A DNA stretch of 9,792 bases, taken from Pseudomonadota bacterium (GTDB lineage Bacteria > Desulfobacterota > Desulfarculia > Desulfarculales > Desulfarculaceae). Positions 1 to 5,869 of this stretch are shown here, one piece after another (position 1 is the first letter of the stretch; every line of letters begins with the position of its first letter). The stretch is from NCBI GenBank assembly GCA_018902755.1, contig JAHIQI010000048.1, positions 1-9,792 on the forward strand, given 5' to 3'. A program made the position numbers and the translations under genes. The notes below the pieces were generated by a model. It had not been told where the DNA came from. It did not search any database and saw only the letters and a program-made list of their open reading frames with translations.

Positions 1-1322
1 CGTTGGTCATGGCCGGAATGTGGTCGATTTGGGTAAAGGAGTAGACGAGGGCTATGGTGCCCACAAAGGTGAGCGTAGGCCGCCGGAGCGGGATTATGGG
101 CCGGGGAGGCGTTGCGCGCCACGGGTGGGGCCGCCGCCGGGGCCGGGTTGTTGCGGGACCGGGAGGGGGGCGCGCCGTTCTCGCCGCCGCCCGACCGCTC
201 CAGGCCGGAGATGATCTCGGCCAGGCTCACCACCGGCTTGACCTGGGTGAGTTTGAGCAGGGTCATCTCCATGACCAAGCGGGGCTGGGAGGCCCGGCGG
301 AACAGGTCCTCGCTGGCCGCCAGATGGTCGAAAATCTCGTGCAGGGTCTCGGGGCTGTGGGGCCCGGCCTGGGCGCGCAGGGCGGCCATCTCTTCGGGGG
401 TCAGGCCGAAAAGGTCCGCCCCCTCGGGCGCGGCCTTGGCCGCGGCCAGGTTGCGGAAGTGCTCCTGCAACGCCGCGTAAAAGGCCTGCATCTCCCCACC
501 GGCGGCATACACCTGGCTCACCAGGTCCAGCACCTCGCCCGCCTCCCCGGCCAACACCGCGTTGGCCGTGGCGGTGACCAGTTCCCGGTCCACCAGGCCC
601 AAAAGCTCAACCACCTCGGGGTGGGTCATGGACTCCTTGCCCGCGGCCAACACCTGATCCAGCAGGCTGAGTGAATCGCGCACGCTGCCGTCGGCCTCCC
701 TGGCCATCAGGGCCAGGCTCTCGGCGGGCAGGCTAAGGCCCTCGGCGGCCAGCACCTTGCGCAGGTGATCGGCCAAGACCCTGGGCGGCAAGCGCCGGAA
801 ATCGAAGCGCTGGCAGCGGCTGAGGATGGTGAGCGGCACCTTGTGCACGTCGGTGGTGGCCAGGATGAAAACGGCGTGTTCGGGCGGCTCCTCCAAGGTC
901 TTTAGCAGCGCGTTGAACGCCGCCTTGGAGAGCATGTGCACCTCGTCCAGGATGGTCACCCGGTAGCGGCCCGACTGGGGATGGTAGCGAATCATCTCGC
1001 GAAGCTCGCGCACGTCCTCCACCCGGGAGTTGCTTGCCGCGTCGATCTCCTGCACATCCACCGCGCGGCCCTCGCTGATCTCCAGGCAGTGGCCGCACTT
1101 GCCGCAGGGGGTGGCGGTGGGGCCGTGTTCGCAGTTCAGGGCCTTGGCCAGGATGCGGGCCACGGTGGTCTTGCCCACCCCGCGCGGGCCGGTGAAGCAA
1201 AAGGCGTGGGCCAGGCGGCCGCTTTCCAGGGCCCCGGCCAGGGTCCGGGTCACGTGCTCCTGGCCAACCACCTCTTCGAATGTGGCAGGCCGGTGCTTGC
1301 GGGCCAGGACCAGATAGCTCAC
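1..1322 (-). CDS. dnaX: DNA polymerase III subunit gamma/tau (partial, 3' end off window)
   Basis: ATPase of the clamp loader, which loads the sliding clamp and ties the polymerase cores together at the replication fork. The protein begins MSYLVLARKHRPATFEEVVG, a classic DnaX N-terminus. Visible elements are Walker A GPRGVGKTT (residues 45-53), the four zinc-binding cysteines C64, C73, C76 and C79, Walker B with DEVH (126-129), sensor 1 TTD (156-158) and the SRC motif (168-170) carrying the arginine finger. The lid and collar regions follow, then an Ala/Pro-rich linker from about residue 385. The start is GTG at 1322-1320, with GGAGGGG about 4 bases upstream. About 440 codons are open to the left edge, whereas full tau is usually 550-650 residues, so the alpha/helicase-binding end is missing. 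In the last ~100 bases codon quality drops in this frame and improves in the +1 frame (see findings). Identity is certain; the 3' end is not. Confidence 0.95.
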   Translation of the reverse strand, partial: MSYLVLARKHRPATFEEVVGQEHVTRTLAGALESGRLAHAFCFTGPRGVGKTTVARILAKALNCEHGPTATPCGKCGHCLEISEGRAVDVQEIDAASNSRVEDVRELREMIRYHPQSGRYRVTILDEVHMLSKAAFNALLKTLEEPPEHAVFILATTDVHKVPLTILSRCQRFDFRRLPPRVLADHLRKVLAAEGLSLPAESLALMAREADGSVRDSLSLLDQVLAAGKESMTHPEVVELLGLVDRELVTATANAVLAGEAGEVLDLVSQVYAAGGEMQAFYAALQEHFRNLAAAKAAPEGADLFGLTPEEMAALRAQAGPHSPETLHEIFDHLAASEDLFRRASQPRLVMEMTLLKLTQVKPVVSLAEIISGLERSGGGENGAPPSRSRNNPAPAAAPPVARNASPAHNPAPAAYAHLCGHHSPRLLLYPNRPHSGHDQ

Positions 1323-1391
1323 GCGCCCCTCCAGGGCTGGGGTGGATAATTGCCCGAAATTTCAGGCCAATTCAATAGATACGCAGGGATA

Positions 1392-1421
1392 AAGATAGCA
1401 TCACCGACCCGAGGCTGTCAA
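1392..1421 (-). promoter_or_regulatory. Sigma70-type promoter of dnaX
   Basis: On the minus strand there is a perfect -35 box TTGACA (1421-1416), an 18-base spacer, and a -10 box TATCTT (1397-1392, 4 of 6 consensus bases). Transcription would start near 1384, giving a leader of about 60 bases before the dnaX GTG. The spacing and position directly upstream of dnaX support it; it has not been tested. Confidence 0.6.
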
Positions 1422-1437
1422 ATGGTCAGCAGCCGGC

Positions 1438-1453
1438 CGCCCCGGTCGGGGCG
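1438..1453 (-). terminator. Possible weak hairpin terminator after the HEAT-like gene
   Basis: CGCCCC-GGTC-GGGGCG forms a 6-bp all-GC stem with a 4-base loop, about 19 bases past the stop of the 1472-2398 gene and just upstream of the dnaX promoter. No T-tract follows, so this could be a pause or rho-assisted site, or chance in GC-rich DNA. Confidence 0.25.
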
Positions 1454-1471
1454 TGAAGGCGAAAAGCGGTG

Positions 1472-2398
1472 TTACTCGCCGCCCTCGCCCGAGCCGTCGT
1501 CCACCGGCTCCACCGGGCCCTTGCCGGTGCGCCACAGGGGCAGCACCCGGCCGCCGCCGGTGGGGGGTTTGATCTGGCGGTTCTGGCCCGCGCCGCTCAG
1601 GCGCTCGCGGGTCCAGCGCTTCAGGCGGCGCTGGATCTCGCCGGGCTCGTAGAAGCGCATCCAGTCTTCCTGGTAGTGCCACAGCTCCGGCTGGTTCTGC
1701 TTGTAGGCCACCTCCACCTCCTCGGGGTCCAGGCAGGCGGGGTAGAGATAGTCCATGTCCTTGAAGGCCCAGTCTTCCCGGGAGAACTTGAGCAGGGCCA
1801 TGCGGTAGCCCTGGTGACGGAAGTCCAGGAGCACCTGCCCGGCCATCTGGCGCACCAAGCGGTCCTCGCCCTCGTCCATGAAGCGCTCGCCGATGATCTT
1901 GAATACGTGCTCGGAGCTTTCGGGGTGCTTCAGGCCGATGGAGGCCAGGGAGCGCAGGGCCAGGTCCCGGGCCGACCAACCGGCGGCTTGGTCGCGGGCC
2001 ACGGCGGTGAGCCAGGGAATGGCCGAAGCCCCCACCCTGCCGAAGATGGAGGGCAGCAGTTCGGTGACCCAGTCGCAGTCAAAGGCGTCGGCCCAGCGCA
2101 GGGCGGCCACCAGGGGCAAAACCGTCTCCTCGCCTCCCCGAAGGCCCAGGGCGTAGGTGGCGTGCACCACGGCCCACCAATCGGGAAGGTCGGCCAACCA
2201 ACTCTGCTTGTCCATCACCATCTGGCCCAGATAGGGGGCCAGGCTGTCGCGGAAGGCCAACTCCTCCACCGCTTCCCTGGGCAGCCGGTCCTCGGCGGTG
2301 AAAATGGCCTCGAAAAGCTGGTCATCGGCCAGCCCGGCGTAGTAATCTCGCTCCACGGTGTACACTCCAGACAAGGAGAGCGCCAAAACGCCCGGCAT
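1472..2398 (-). CDS. HEAT-repeat-like protein of unknown function (DUF1186-like)
   Basis: A soluble, probably all-helical protein of 308 residues with no signal peptide or membrane segment. The middle (residues ~60-180) reads as successive helical pairs of HEAT/Armadillo type, with segments such as VVHATYALGLRGGEETVLPL, and an N-terminal LPREAVEEL stretch resembling DUF1186 proteins. The C-terminal ~60 residues are basic, then Pro/Gly-rich and probably disordered. HEAT solenoids usually act as protein-binding scaffolds; no catalytic motif is visible. The annotated ATG (2398) has only a distant GAGG. An in-frame GTG at 2356-2354 (residue 15) has GGAG 8 bases upstream and gives a sensible start at VERDYYAG, so the true protein may be 294 residues. 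It is transcribed alone, divergent from the thiamine-binding gene. Family assignment is tentative. Confidence 0.75.
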   Translation of the reverse strand: MPGVLALSLSGVYTVERDYYAGLADDQLFEAIFTAEDRLPREAVEELAFRDSLAPYLGQMVMDKQSWLADLPDWWAVVHATYALGLRGGEETVLPLVAALRWADAFDCDWVTELLPSIFGRVGASAIPWLTAVARDQAAGWSARDLALRSLASIGLKHPESSEHVFKIIGERFMDEGEDRLVRQMAGQVLLDFRHQGYRMALLKFSREDWAFKDMDYLYPACLDPEEVEVAYKQNQPELWHYQEDWMRFYEPGEIQRRLKRWTRERLSGAGQNRQIKPPTGGGRVLPLWRTGKGPVEPVDDGSGEGGE

Positions 2399-2423
2399 GG
2401 GCGCTATGCTGCCTCAATTACAG

Positions 2424-2452
2424 ACTATACCCCAGCCCCCTGGGGTGCACAA
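2424..2452 (-). promoter_or_regulatory. Promoter of HEAT-like gene with palindromic spacer
   Basis: On the minus strand there is -35 TTGTGC (2452-2447), a 17-base spacer, and -10 TATAGT (2429-2424, 5 of 6 consensus bases). The spacer is almost entirely an inverted repeat, CCCCAG-CCCC-CTGGGG (2430-2445), placed where a bound repressor or activator would sit. The -10 box is convincing and the -35 weak. The expected start near 2417 fits either start codon of the downstream gene. Confidence 0.5.
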
Positions 2453-2491
2453 CTTATCCCCGCCTTGCTGGGTGGGCAGGAGGAAAGCAAC

Positions 2492-2788
2492 ATGGCCGTA
2501 GTTCAGTTCACCATCGTCCCCCTGGGAACCGGCACCACCAGCCTCAGCGCCTACGTGGCTCAAGTGCACAAGGCCCTGGATGAATCGGGCGTAAAACACA
2601 GCCTGACCCCCATGGGCACCGTGCTGGAAGGCCCCCTGGACGAGCTTTTGGCGGTGATCCGCCAGATGCACGAGCTGCCTTTTGCAGCGGGCTCCCAGCG
2701 GGTCATGACCCTTATCAACATCGACGACCGCCGCGACAAGACAGGCACCATCGAACAGAAGCTCAAGAGCGTACACGACAAGCTCTAG
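2492..2788 (+). CDS. MTH1187/YkoF-family thiamine-binding protein (DUF77)
   Basis: A 98-residue cytosolic protein matching the thiamine-binding (MTH1187, Pfam Thiamine_BP) family. These are small ferredoxin-fold (beta-alpha-beta-beta-alpha-beta) oligomers that bind thiamine or related compounds; their exact role is unsettled. Family traits are the strand-forming start VVQFTIVPLGTGTTSLSAYV, the central HSLTPMGTVLEGPLDELL (the family's strongly conserved middle), and the late strand VMTLINIDDRRD. Length is normal for the family. The ATG at 2492 has an ideal AGGAGG seven bases upstream. No other thiamine gene is nearby, so the context does not refine function. It is divergent from the HEAT-like gene; the M48 gene follows 77 bases later with its own possible promoter. 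An upstream open frame in the same phase is antisense shadow, not an extension. Confidence 0.85.
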   Translation: MAVVQFTIVPLGTGTTSLSAYVAQVHKALDESGVKHSLTPMGTVLEGPLDELLAVIRQMHELPFAAGSQRVMTLINIDDRRDKTGTIEQKLKSVHDKL

Positions 2789-2821
2789 GAAGCAAGACGC
2801 TTTCTGAGGACTCGGGCCTTA

Positions 2822-2830
2822 TGCTATTCT
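2822..2830 (+). promoter_or_regulatory. Possible extended -10 promoter of the M48 lipoprotein gene
   Basis: TGC-TATTCT is an extended -10 element (TGn plus 4 of 6 consensus bases) about 36 bases before the ATG at 2866. No good -35 box is seen at the right distance, which extended -10 promoters can tolerate. This is weak evidence; read-through from the thiamine-binding gene 77 bases upstream is equally possible. Confidence 0.3.
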
Positions 2831-2865
2831 GCGGTTGATACTTTCAACTAGGGGATAACCTGGCC

Positions 2866-4173
2866 ATGATCCGCTGGCGCAGCTTATGGGGATGCCGAAC
2901 CGCCCTGGCGGTCCTGATAGTTTTTTTGTCCGTGTTCCTGGCGGCTTGCGCCAAGAACCCGGTCACCGGTCAAGAAGAGTTGGCCTTCATGAGCGAGCCC
3001 CAGGAAATCGCCATGGGGGCCCGCTACTACCCGGAAGTAATCCAGCTCAACAACGGCACTCCGCCGGAAGACCCCCAGCTTCAGGCCTACGTAAGCCGGG
3101 TGGGCGGCCGCCTGGCCAGGGTGAGCCACCGCCCCAACGTCCCCTGGCAGTTCACGGTGGTGGACTCCAGCCAGATCAACGCCTTCGCCTTGCCCGGCGG
3201 CAAAATCTGCATCACCCGGGGGCTGATCACCAAGATGAGCAGCGAGGACGAGCTGGCCGGGGTGCTGGGCCACGAGATCGGCCACGTCACCGCCCGCCAC
3301 GCGGTGGCCGCCTACACCCGCCAGGTGCTCATGGCCGGGGCCATGCTGGGCCTGACCATCGCCCTGAGCGACAACGACTACGCCCCGGCCCTGTTGGCCG
3401 CCGCCGGGGTGGCGGGCGGCCTGATGATGCTCAGCTACTCCCGGGACCAGGAGCGCCAATGCGACGAGCTGGGCTATCAATACATGACCAAGGCGGGCTA
3501 CAACCCCCTGGCCATGGTCAACACCTTCGAGCTGTTCAAGAAGATGCAGAAAAGCGAACCCGGGGTGATAGAGGGCATGCTCTCCAGCCACCCCCTGCCC
3601 CGGGAGCGCATCACCGCCGCCGAAAAGCGGGCCCTGTCCTCCCCGCTCAGCGCCAGGCCCTTCCACACCGCCGAGTTCAACCGCAGCCTGGCCCTGCAAA
3701 GGGGCCGCGCCCCGGCCTATGCGGCCATGGACAAGGGCAACGCCCTGGCCCGCAAAAAACTCTGGAGCCAGGCCGAAGCGCAGTACAAAAGAGCCATCGC
3801 CCTGTACCCCAAGGAGAGCATGTTCTACTCGCGCCTGGCCATCGCCCAGATGCAGCAAAAGCAGAACCGCCAGGCCCTGGCCAACGCCCAGCGGGGGGCA
3901 CGCCTGAGCTGGGGCAACTTCTACCCCACCTTTATTTTGGGCATGGTTGAGGTCCGGCAAGGCGATTACCGCGCCGCCGCGGCCGCCCACCGGCAGGCGG
4001 CCAAGATCCTACCCGACCACGTGCTCAACAACTTTTTGCTGGGATATTCCTACGACAAGCTGAAGCAGCCCCAAAACGCGGCCAAGTACTACCGCAAGGT
4101 GTCCAGCGCCTCTCCCAAAAGCGACGTGGGCCAGGCGGCCCAAAAGCGCCTAATCCAGATGGGCTACAAGTAA
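2866..4173 (+). CDS. M48-family zinc metalloprotease lipoprotein with C-terminal TPR (BepA-like)
   Basis: Periplasmic peptidase of the BepA type, which in Enterobacteria checks assembly of outer-membrane proteins; the exact substrate here is unknown. The signal peptide is lipoprotein type: basic start, hydrophobic stretch 13-26, lipobox LAAC with Cys28 the lipidated residue. Ala at +2 predicts outer-membrane sorting. Typical M48-lipoprotein sequence NPVTGQEE follows. The catalytic motif is HEIGH (136-140), and the third zinc ligand is expected at Glu196 in ERQCDELG. That motif is normally ExxAD, so Cys199 replaces the usual Ala. SSHPLPRERI (240-249) contains His242, at the position of the BepA active-site switch histidine. 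Residues ~285-430 are TPR repeats, giving 435 residues with BepA-like architecture. The ATG has AGGGG about 11 bases upstream. It converges on the UspA operon. Confidence 0.9.
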   Translation: MIRWRSLWGCRTALAVLIVFLSVFLAACAKNPVTGQEELAFMSEPQEIAMGARYYPEVIQLNNGTPPEDPQLQAYVSRVGGRLARVSHRPNVPWQFTVVDSSQINAFALPGGKICITRGLITKMSSEDELAGVLGHEIGHVTARHAVAAYTRQVLMAGAMLGLTIALSDNDYAPALLAAAGVAGGLMMLSYSRDQERQCDELGYQYMTKAGYNPLAMVNTFELFKKMQKSEPGVIEGMLSSHPLPRERITAAEKRALSSPLSARPFHTAEFNRSLALQRGRAPAYAAMDKGNALARKKLWSQAEAQYKRAIALYPKESMFYSRLAIAQMQQKQNRQALANAQRGARLSWGNFYPTFILGMVEVRQGDYRAAAAAHRQAAKILPDHVLNNFLLGYSYDKLKQPQNAAKYYRKVSSASPKSDVGQAAQKRLIQMGYK

Positions 4174-4177
4174 GCCG

Positions 4178-4288
4178 GGCGCGAGCGCCGGACAGGGTCA
4201 TGGAGTGCCGTGGCGAGGCGTCCGGCAAGCGAAAGCCGCGGGCGTAGCCTTCACTACGCCCTGGCTTGGGTGAAGCCGACAAAGCAGC
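4178..4288. repeat. Structured palindromic repeat, copy A
   Basis: This begins five bases after the M48 stop codon. It contains a small hairpin GGCGC-GA-GCGCC (4178-4189), inverted arms GCCGGAC/GTCCGGC (4187-4193 and 4220-4226), and an 8-bp hairpin GGGCGTAG-CCTTCA-CTACGCCC (4240-4261). The segment 4254-4288 aligns without gaps to copy B (4375-4409) at 26 of 35 positions, and the left flank CGGCAAGCGAA also matches B. It is best read as a REP-like dispersed intergenic repeat; the outer boundaries of this copy are uncertain. Confidence 0.65.
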
Positions 4289-4311
4289 TTGGTGCTTCCT
4301 GGCGATAATAG

Positions 4312-4432
4312 CCGGCACAGCCAGAGGCCGAAGGGCAAGGCGGCAGGCGAACGAGAGACGCAGGCGTAGTGTACCTACGCCGAGGACCGAGTGACGCCTA
4401 CAACGCAGCCATGCGGCCTCTGGCTGTGCCGG
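4312..4432. repeat. Structured palindromic repeat, copy B, with perfect 19-bp outer arms
   Basis: Perfect 19-bp inverted arms (4312-4330 and 4414-4432) enclose a central hairpin GGCGTAG-TGTAC-CTACGCC (4363-4381) and flanks homologous to copy A. The right arm ends one base before the UspA stop codon. The transcript from either convergent gene would fold into a long stem, so the element may end transcription or protect 3' ends. It has no T-tract, so it is not a standard intrinsic terminator. No other copy is seen in this window. Confidence 0.8.
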
Positions 4433-4433
4433 G

Positions 4434-4889
4434 CTAGTTGATCACCCACACCGCGCAGTCGGTGGCATTATGCACGATGGAGTTGCTCACCGAGCCGAAC
4501 AGGAACTCCTCGGCCTTGGACACCCCGCGCCGCCCTACCACTATTGTGCCGAAGCCTCCCTGGCGCTGGGCGGCCATGATGGTTTCGGCGATGGTGCGGC
4601 CTCCCGACTCTTCCAGGCGGGTGCTCACGTTGTAGGCGGCGATGCGCGCCCCCACCAGTATCTGACGGGCCTCTTCCAGGCGGTCCAGGAGCAGCTCCTT
4701 GCGCTGGGCGGCGGCGGCCGCGCGCTCTTCCTGCTTGGGGTGGGCGTCGGGCTCCGGGGCCTGGTACACGGACATGATCCGAACCCGGCAGGCGTCGGAG
4801 CCGCCCAGCACCCCGGCCAGATAACGCACCGCATCCAGGGAGCTGTCGTGCTCGTCCACCGTGGCCAAAATACGGTTCCAAATGGGCAT
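4434..4889 (-). CDS. Universal stress protein (UspA family)
   Basis: Small cytosolic UspA-fold protein, last gene of the ASKHA-kinase-UspA operon. The N-terminus IWNRILATVDEHDSS is the usual first strand and loop with the nucleotide-binding Asp. The C-terminal GRRGVSKAEEFLFGS follows the ATP-binding pattern G-x2-G-x9-G-S exactly, so this should be an ATP-binding rather than a non-binding member. A charged Ala/Glu-rich helix (~52-75) sits in the middle. The start taken is ATG at 4889-4887 (151 residues): GAGGAGG lies 4 bases upstream, and the kinase stop TGA shares its A with this ATG (TGATG), indicating translational coupling. A GTG one codon earlier is too close to the ribosome site. Usp proteins bind nucleotides and modulate stress survival; the partner here is probably the kinase-like protein, which is inference. 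Confidence 0.9.
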   Translation of the reverse strand: MPIWNRILATVDEHDSSLDAVRYLAGVLGGSDACRVRIMSVYQAPEPDAHPKQEERAAAAAQRKELLLDRLEEARQILVGARIAAYNVSTRLEESGGRTIAETIMAAQRQGGFGTIVVGRRGVSKAEEFLFGSVSNSIVHNATDCAVWVIN

Positions 4890-5860
4890 CACGCCTCCTC
4901 CCCCTGGGGCAGCTCGGCAATGGCCGGAGTAAGCTCGGCCATCAATTCCTCCACCCTCTCATAGAATACCGCGGCACCGTTGGAGAAGTGCAACAACACG
5001 TTGTTCAGGCTCTCGGGCAGGTAGGGGTAAATCTTCTTCAGGTTCATCAAGCGGTTCTTGATCACCGGGGAAAAGTCCTCGGGCCGCAGTTTTTCCTCCG
5101 CCTGGGGATATTCCTGGCGCACCCAGTGGTATGTGATGTCGCGCCGGGCCACGGCATAGGTGAGCACGTTGCCCAGGCCGAACAGGTCCAGGCCGTAGGG
5201 GTTCTGCTTGAACTCGAACTTGTAGTCGAAGTCGATCCAGGGCCAAGCCCCGCTAGCCTCGTCCACGAACAGATGGTCGCGCCGAATGTCGCCGTGGTGG
5301 GCGCCCTGGTTGTGCAGCCAGCCGATGGCCTCCAGGGCCACGGACAGCTTGGTGAGCACCCCGCGCATGTGACGCTGAAAATACTCCTGGTGGTCGCACT
5401 CGAGCTTTTGCAGGTGCTGGTCCAGGGGGCCGCCGTGGATGCGCTCCAAGACCCGCACCAGGTTGCCCGCCTCATCGCGCAGGGTGATGCCCTGCATGAA
5501 GTTGGGGTTGCCCTTGACCATGGCCAGGATGCGGGCCTCCTTGGCCGGGGAGCGGTAGCAGCGCACCTTGATGCCGCCCCTGGAGATGTCGAACTCCTCG
5601 AAGAACTCCAGCTTGAGTATCTTGGCGCTGCCGTCCTCCCAGTCCACGGCCCGCTTTACCCAGTACTTGGGCTGCTCGTCCAGGCCGAAGCGCCCCTCGT
5701 ACTCGGTGCCTTTTAGCACGAAGCGCCGCCCCTCCACCTCCAACACGTCGCCCAGTTCCAGGTTCATGAAGTTGGTGGTGTCGGTGATCAGGCGCGCCTG
5801 GCGCAGACTGCGGCCGGTCAACTCCCGGGCGCGCTCCAACAGCTCGGGGGCATCACGCAT
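4889..5860 (-). CDS. Divergent protein-kinase-fold protein
   Basis: A 323-residue cytosolic protein with a eukaryotic-like/atypical kinase fold. The N-terminal ~45 residues precede a small lobe: LEVEGRRFVLKGTEYEGRFG (40-59) looks like the first strands and glycine-rich turn. AKILKLEF gives the likely ATP-binding Lys83, and PAKEARIL gives the alpha-C Glu108. The catalytic loop is HHGDIRRDHLFVD with Asp191 in place; the Mg-binding Asn of HRDxxxxN is replaced by His196. The metal-binding motif is DFD (210-212) instead of DFG. Asp225 in DLFGLGNVL fits the alpha-F anchor. Core residues remain, so activity is possible, but the Asn-to-His and Gly-to-Asp changes mark an unusual subfamily. The ATG lies 9 bases after the ASKHA stop and the TGA overlaps the uspA start, so the genes are co-transcribed. 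Substrate is unknown. Confidence 0.8.
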   Translation of the reverse strand: MRDAPELLERARELTGRSLRQARLITDTTNFMNLELGDVLEVEGRRFVLKGTEYEGRFGLDEQPKYWVKRAVDWEDGSAKILKLEFFEEFDISRGGIKVRCYRSPAKEARILAMVKGNPNFMQGITLRDEAGNLVRVLERIHGGPLDQHLQKLECDHQEYFQRHMRGVLTKLSVALEAIGWLHNQGAHHGDIRRDHLFVDEASGAWPWIDFDYKFEFKQNPYGLDLFGLGNVLTYAVARRDITYHWVRQEYPQAEEKLRPEDFSPVIKNRLMNLKKIYPYLPESLNNVLLHFSNGAAVFYERVEELMAELTPAIAELPQGEEA

Positions 5861-5869
5861 AGAGCCCGC

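Noticed and set aside
2430..2445. CCCCAG/CTGGGG palindrome as a terminator
   Set aside because: It lies between divergent genes inside a promoter with no T-tract, so no transcript needs ending there.
1469..2491. Long plus-strand open frame leading into the thiamine-binding gene
   Set aside because: It is antisense to the HEAT-like gene, rich in Gly/His/Gln as GC-rich shadows are, and the ideal AGGAGG places the real start at 2492.
2884..3990. 368-codon minus-strand open frame across the M48 gene
   Set aside because: Shadow of a well-supported peptidase; low-complexity Gly/His/Ala composition and no family motif.
4025..4318. Minus-strand open frame overlapping the end of the M48 gene and repeat copy A
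   Set aside because: It translates the repeat and the antisense of TPR sequence; no ribosome site and no recognisable protein.
4312..4432. Copy B as a mobile-element remnant with terminal inverted repeats
   Set aside because: No transposase and no clear target-site duplication; the homologous copy A lacks these arms. A structured intergenic repeat fits better.
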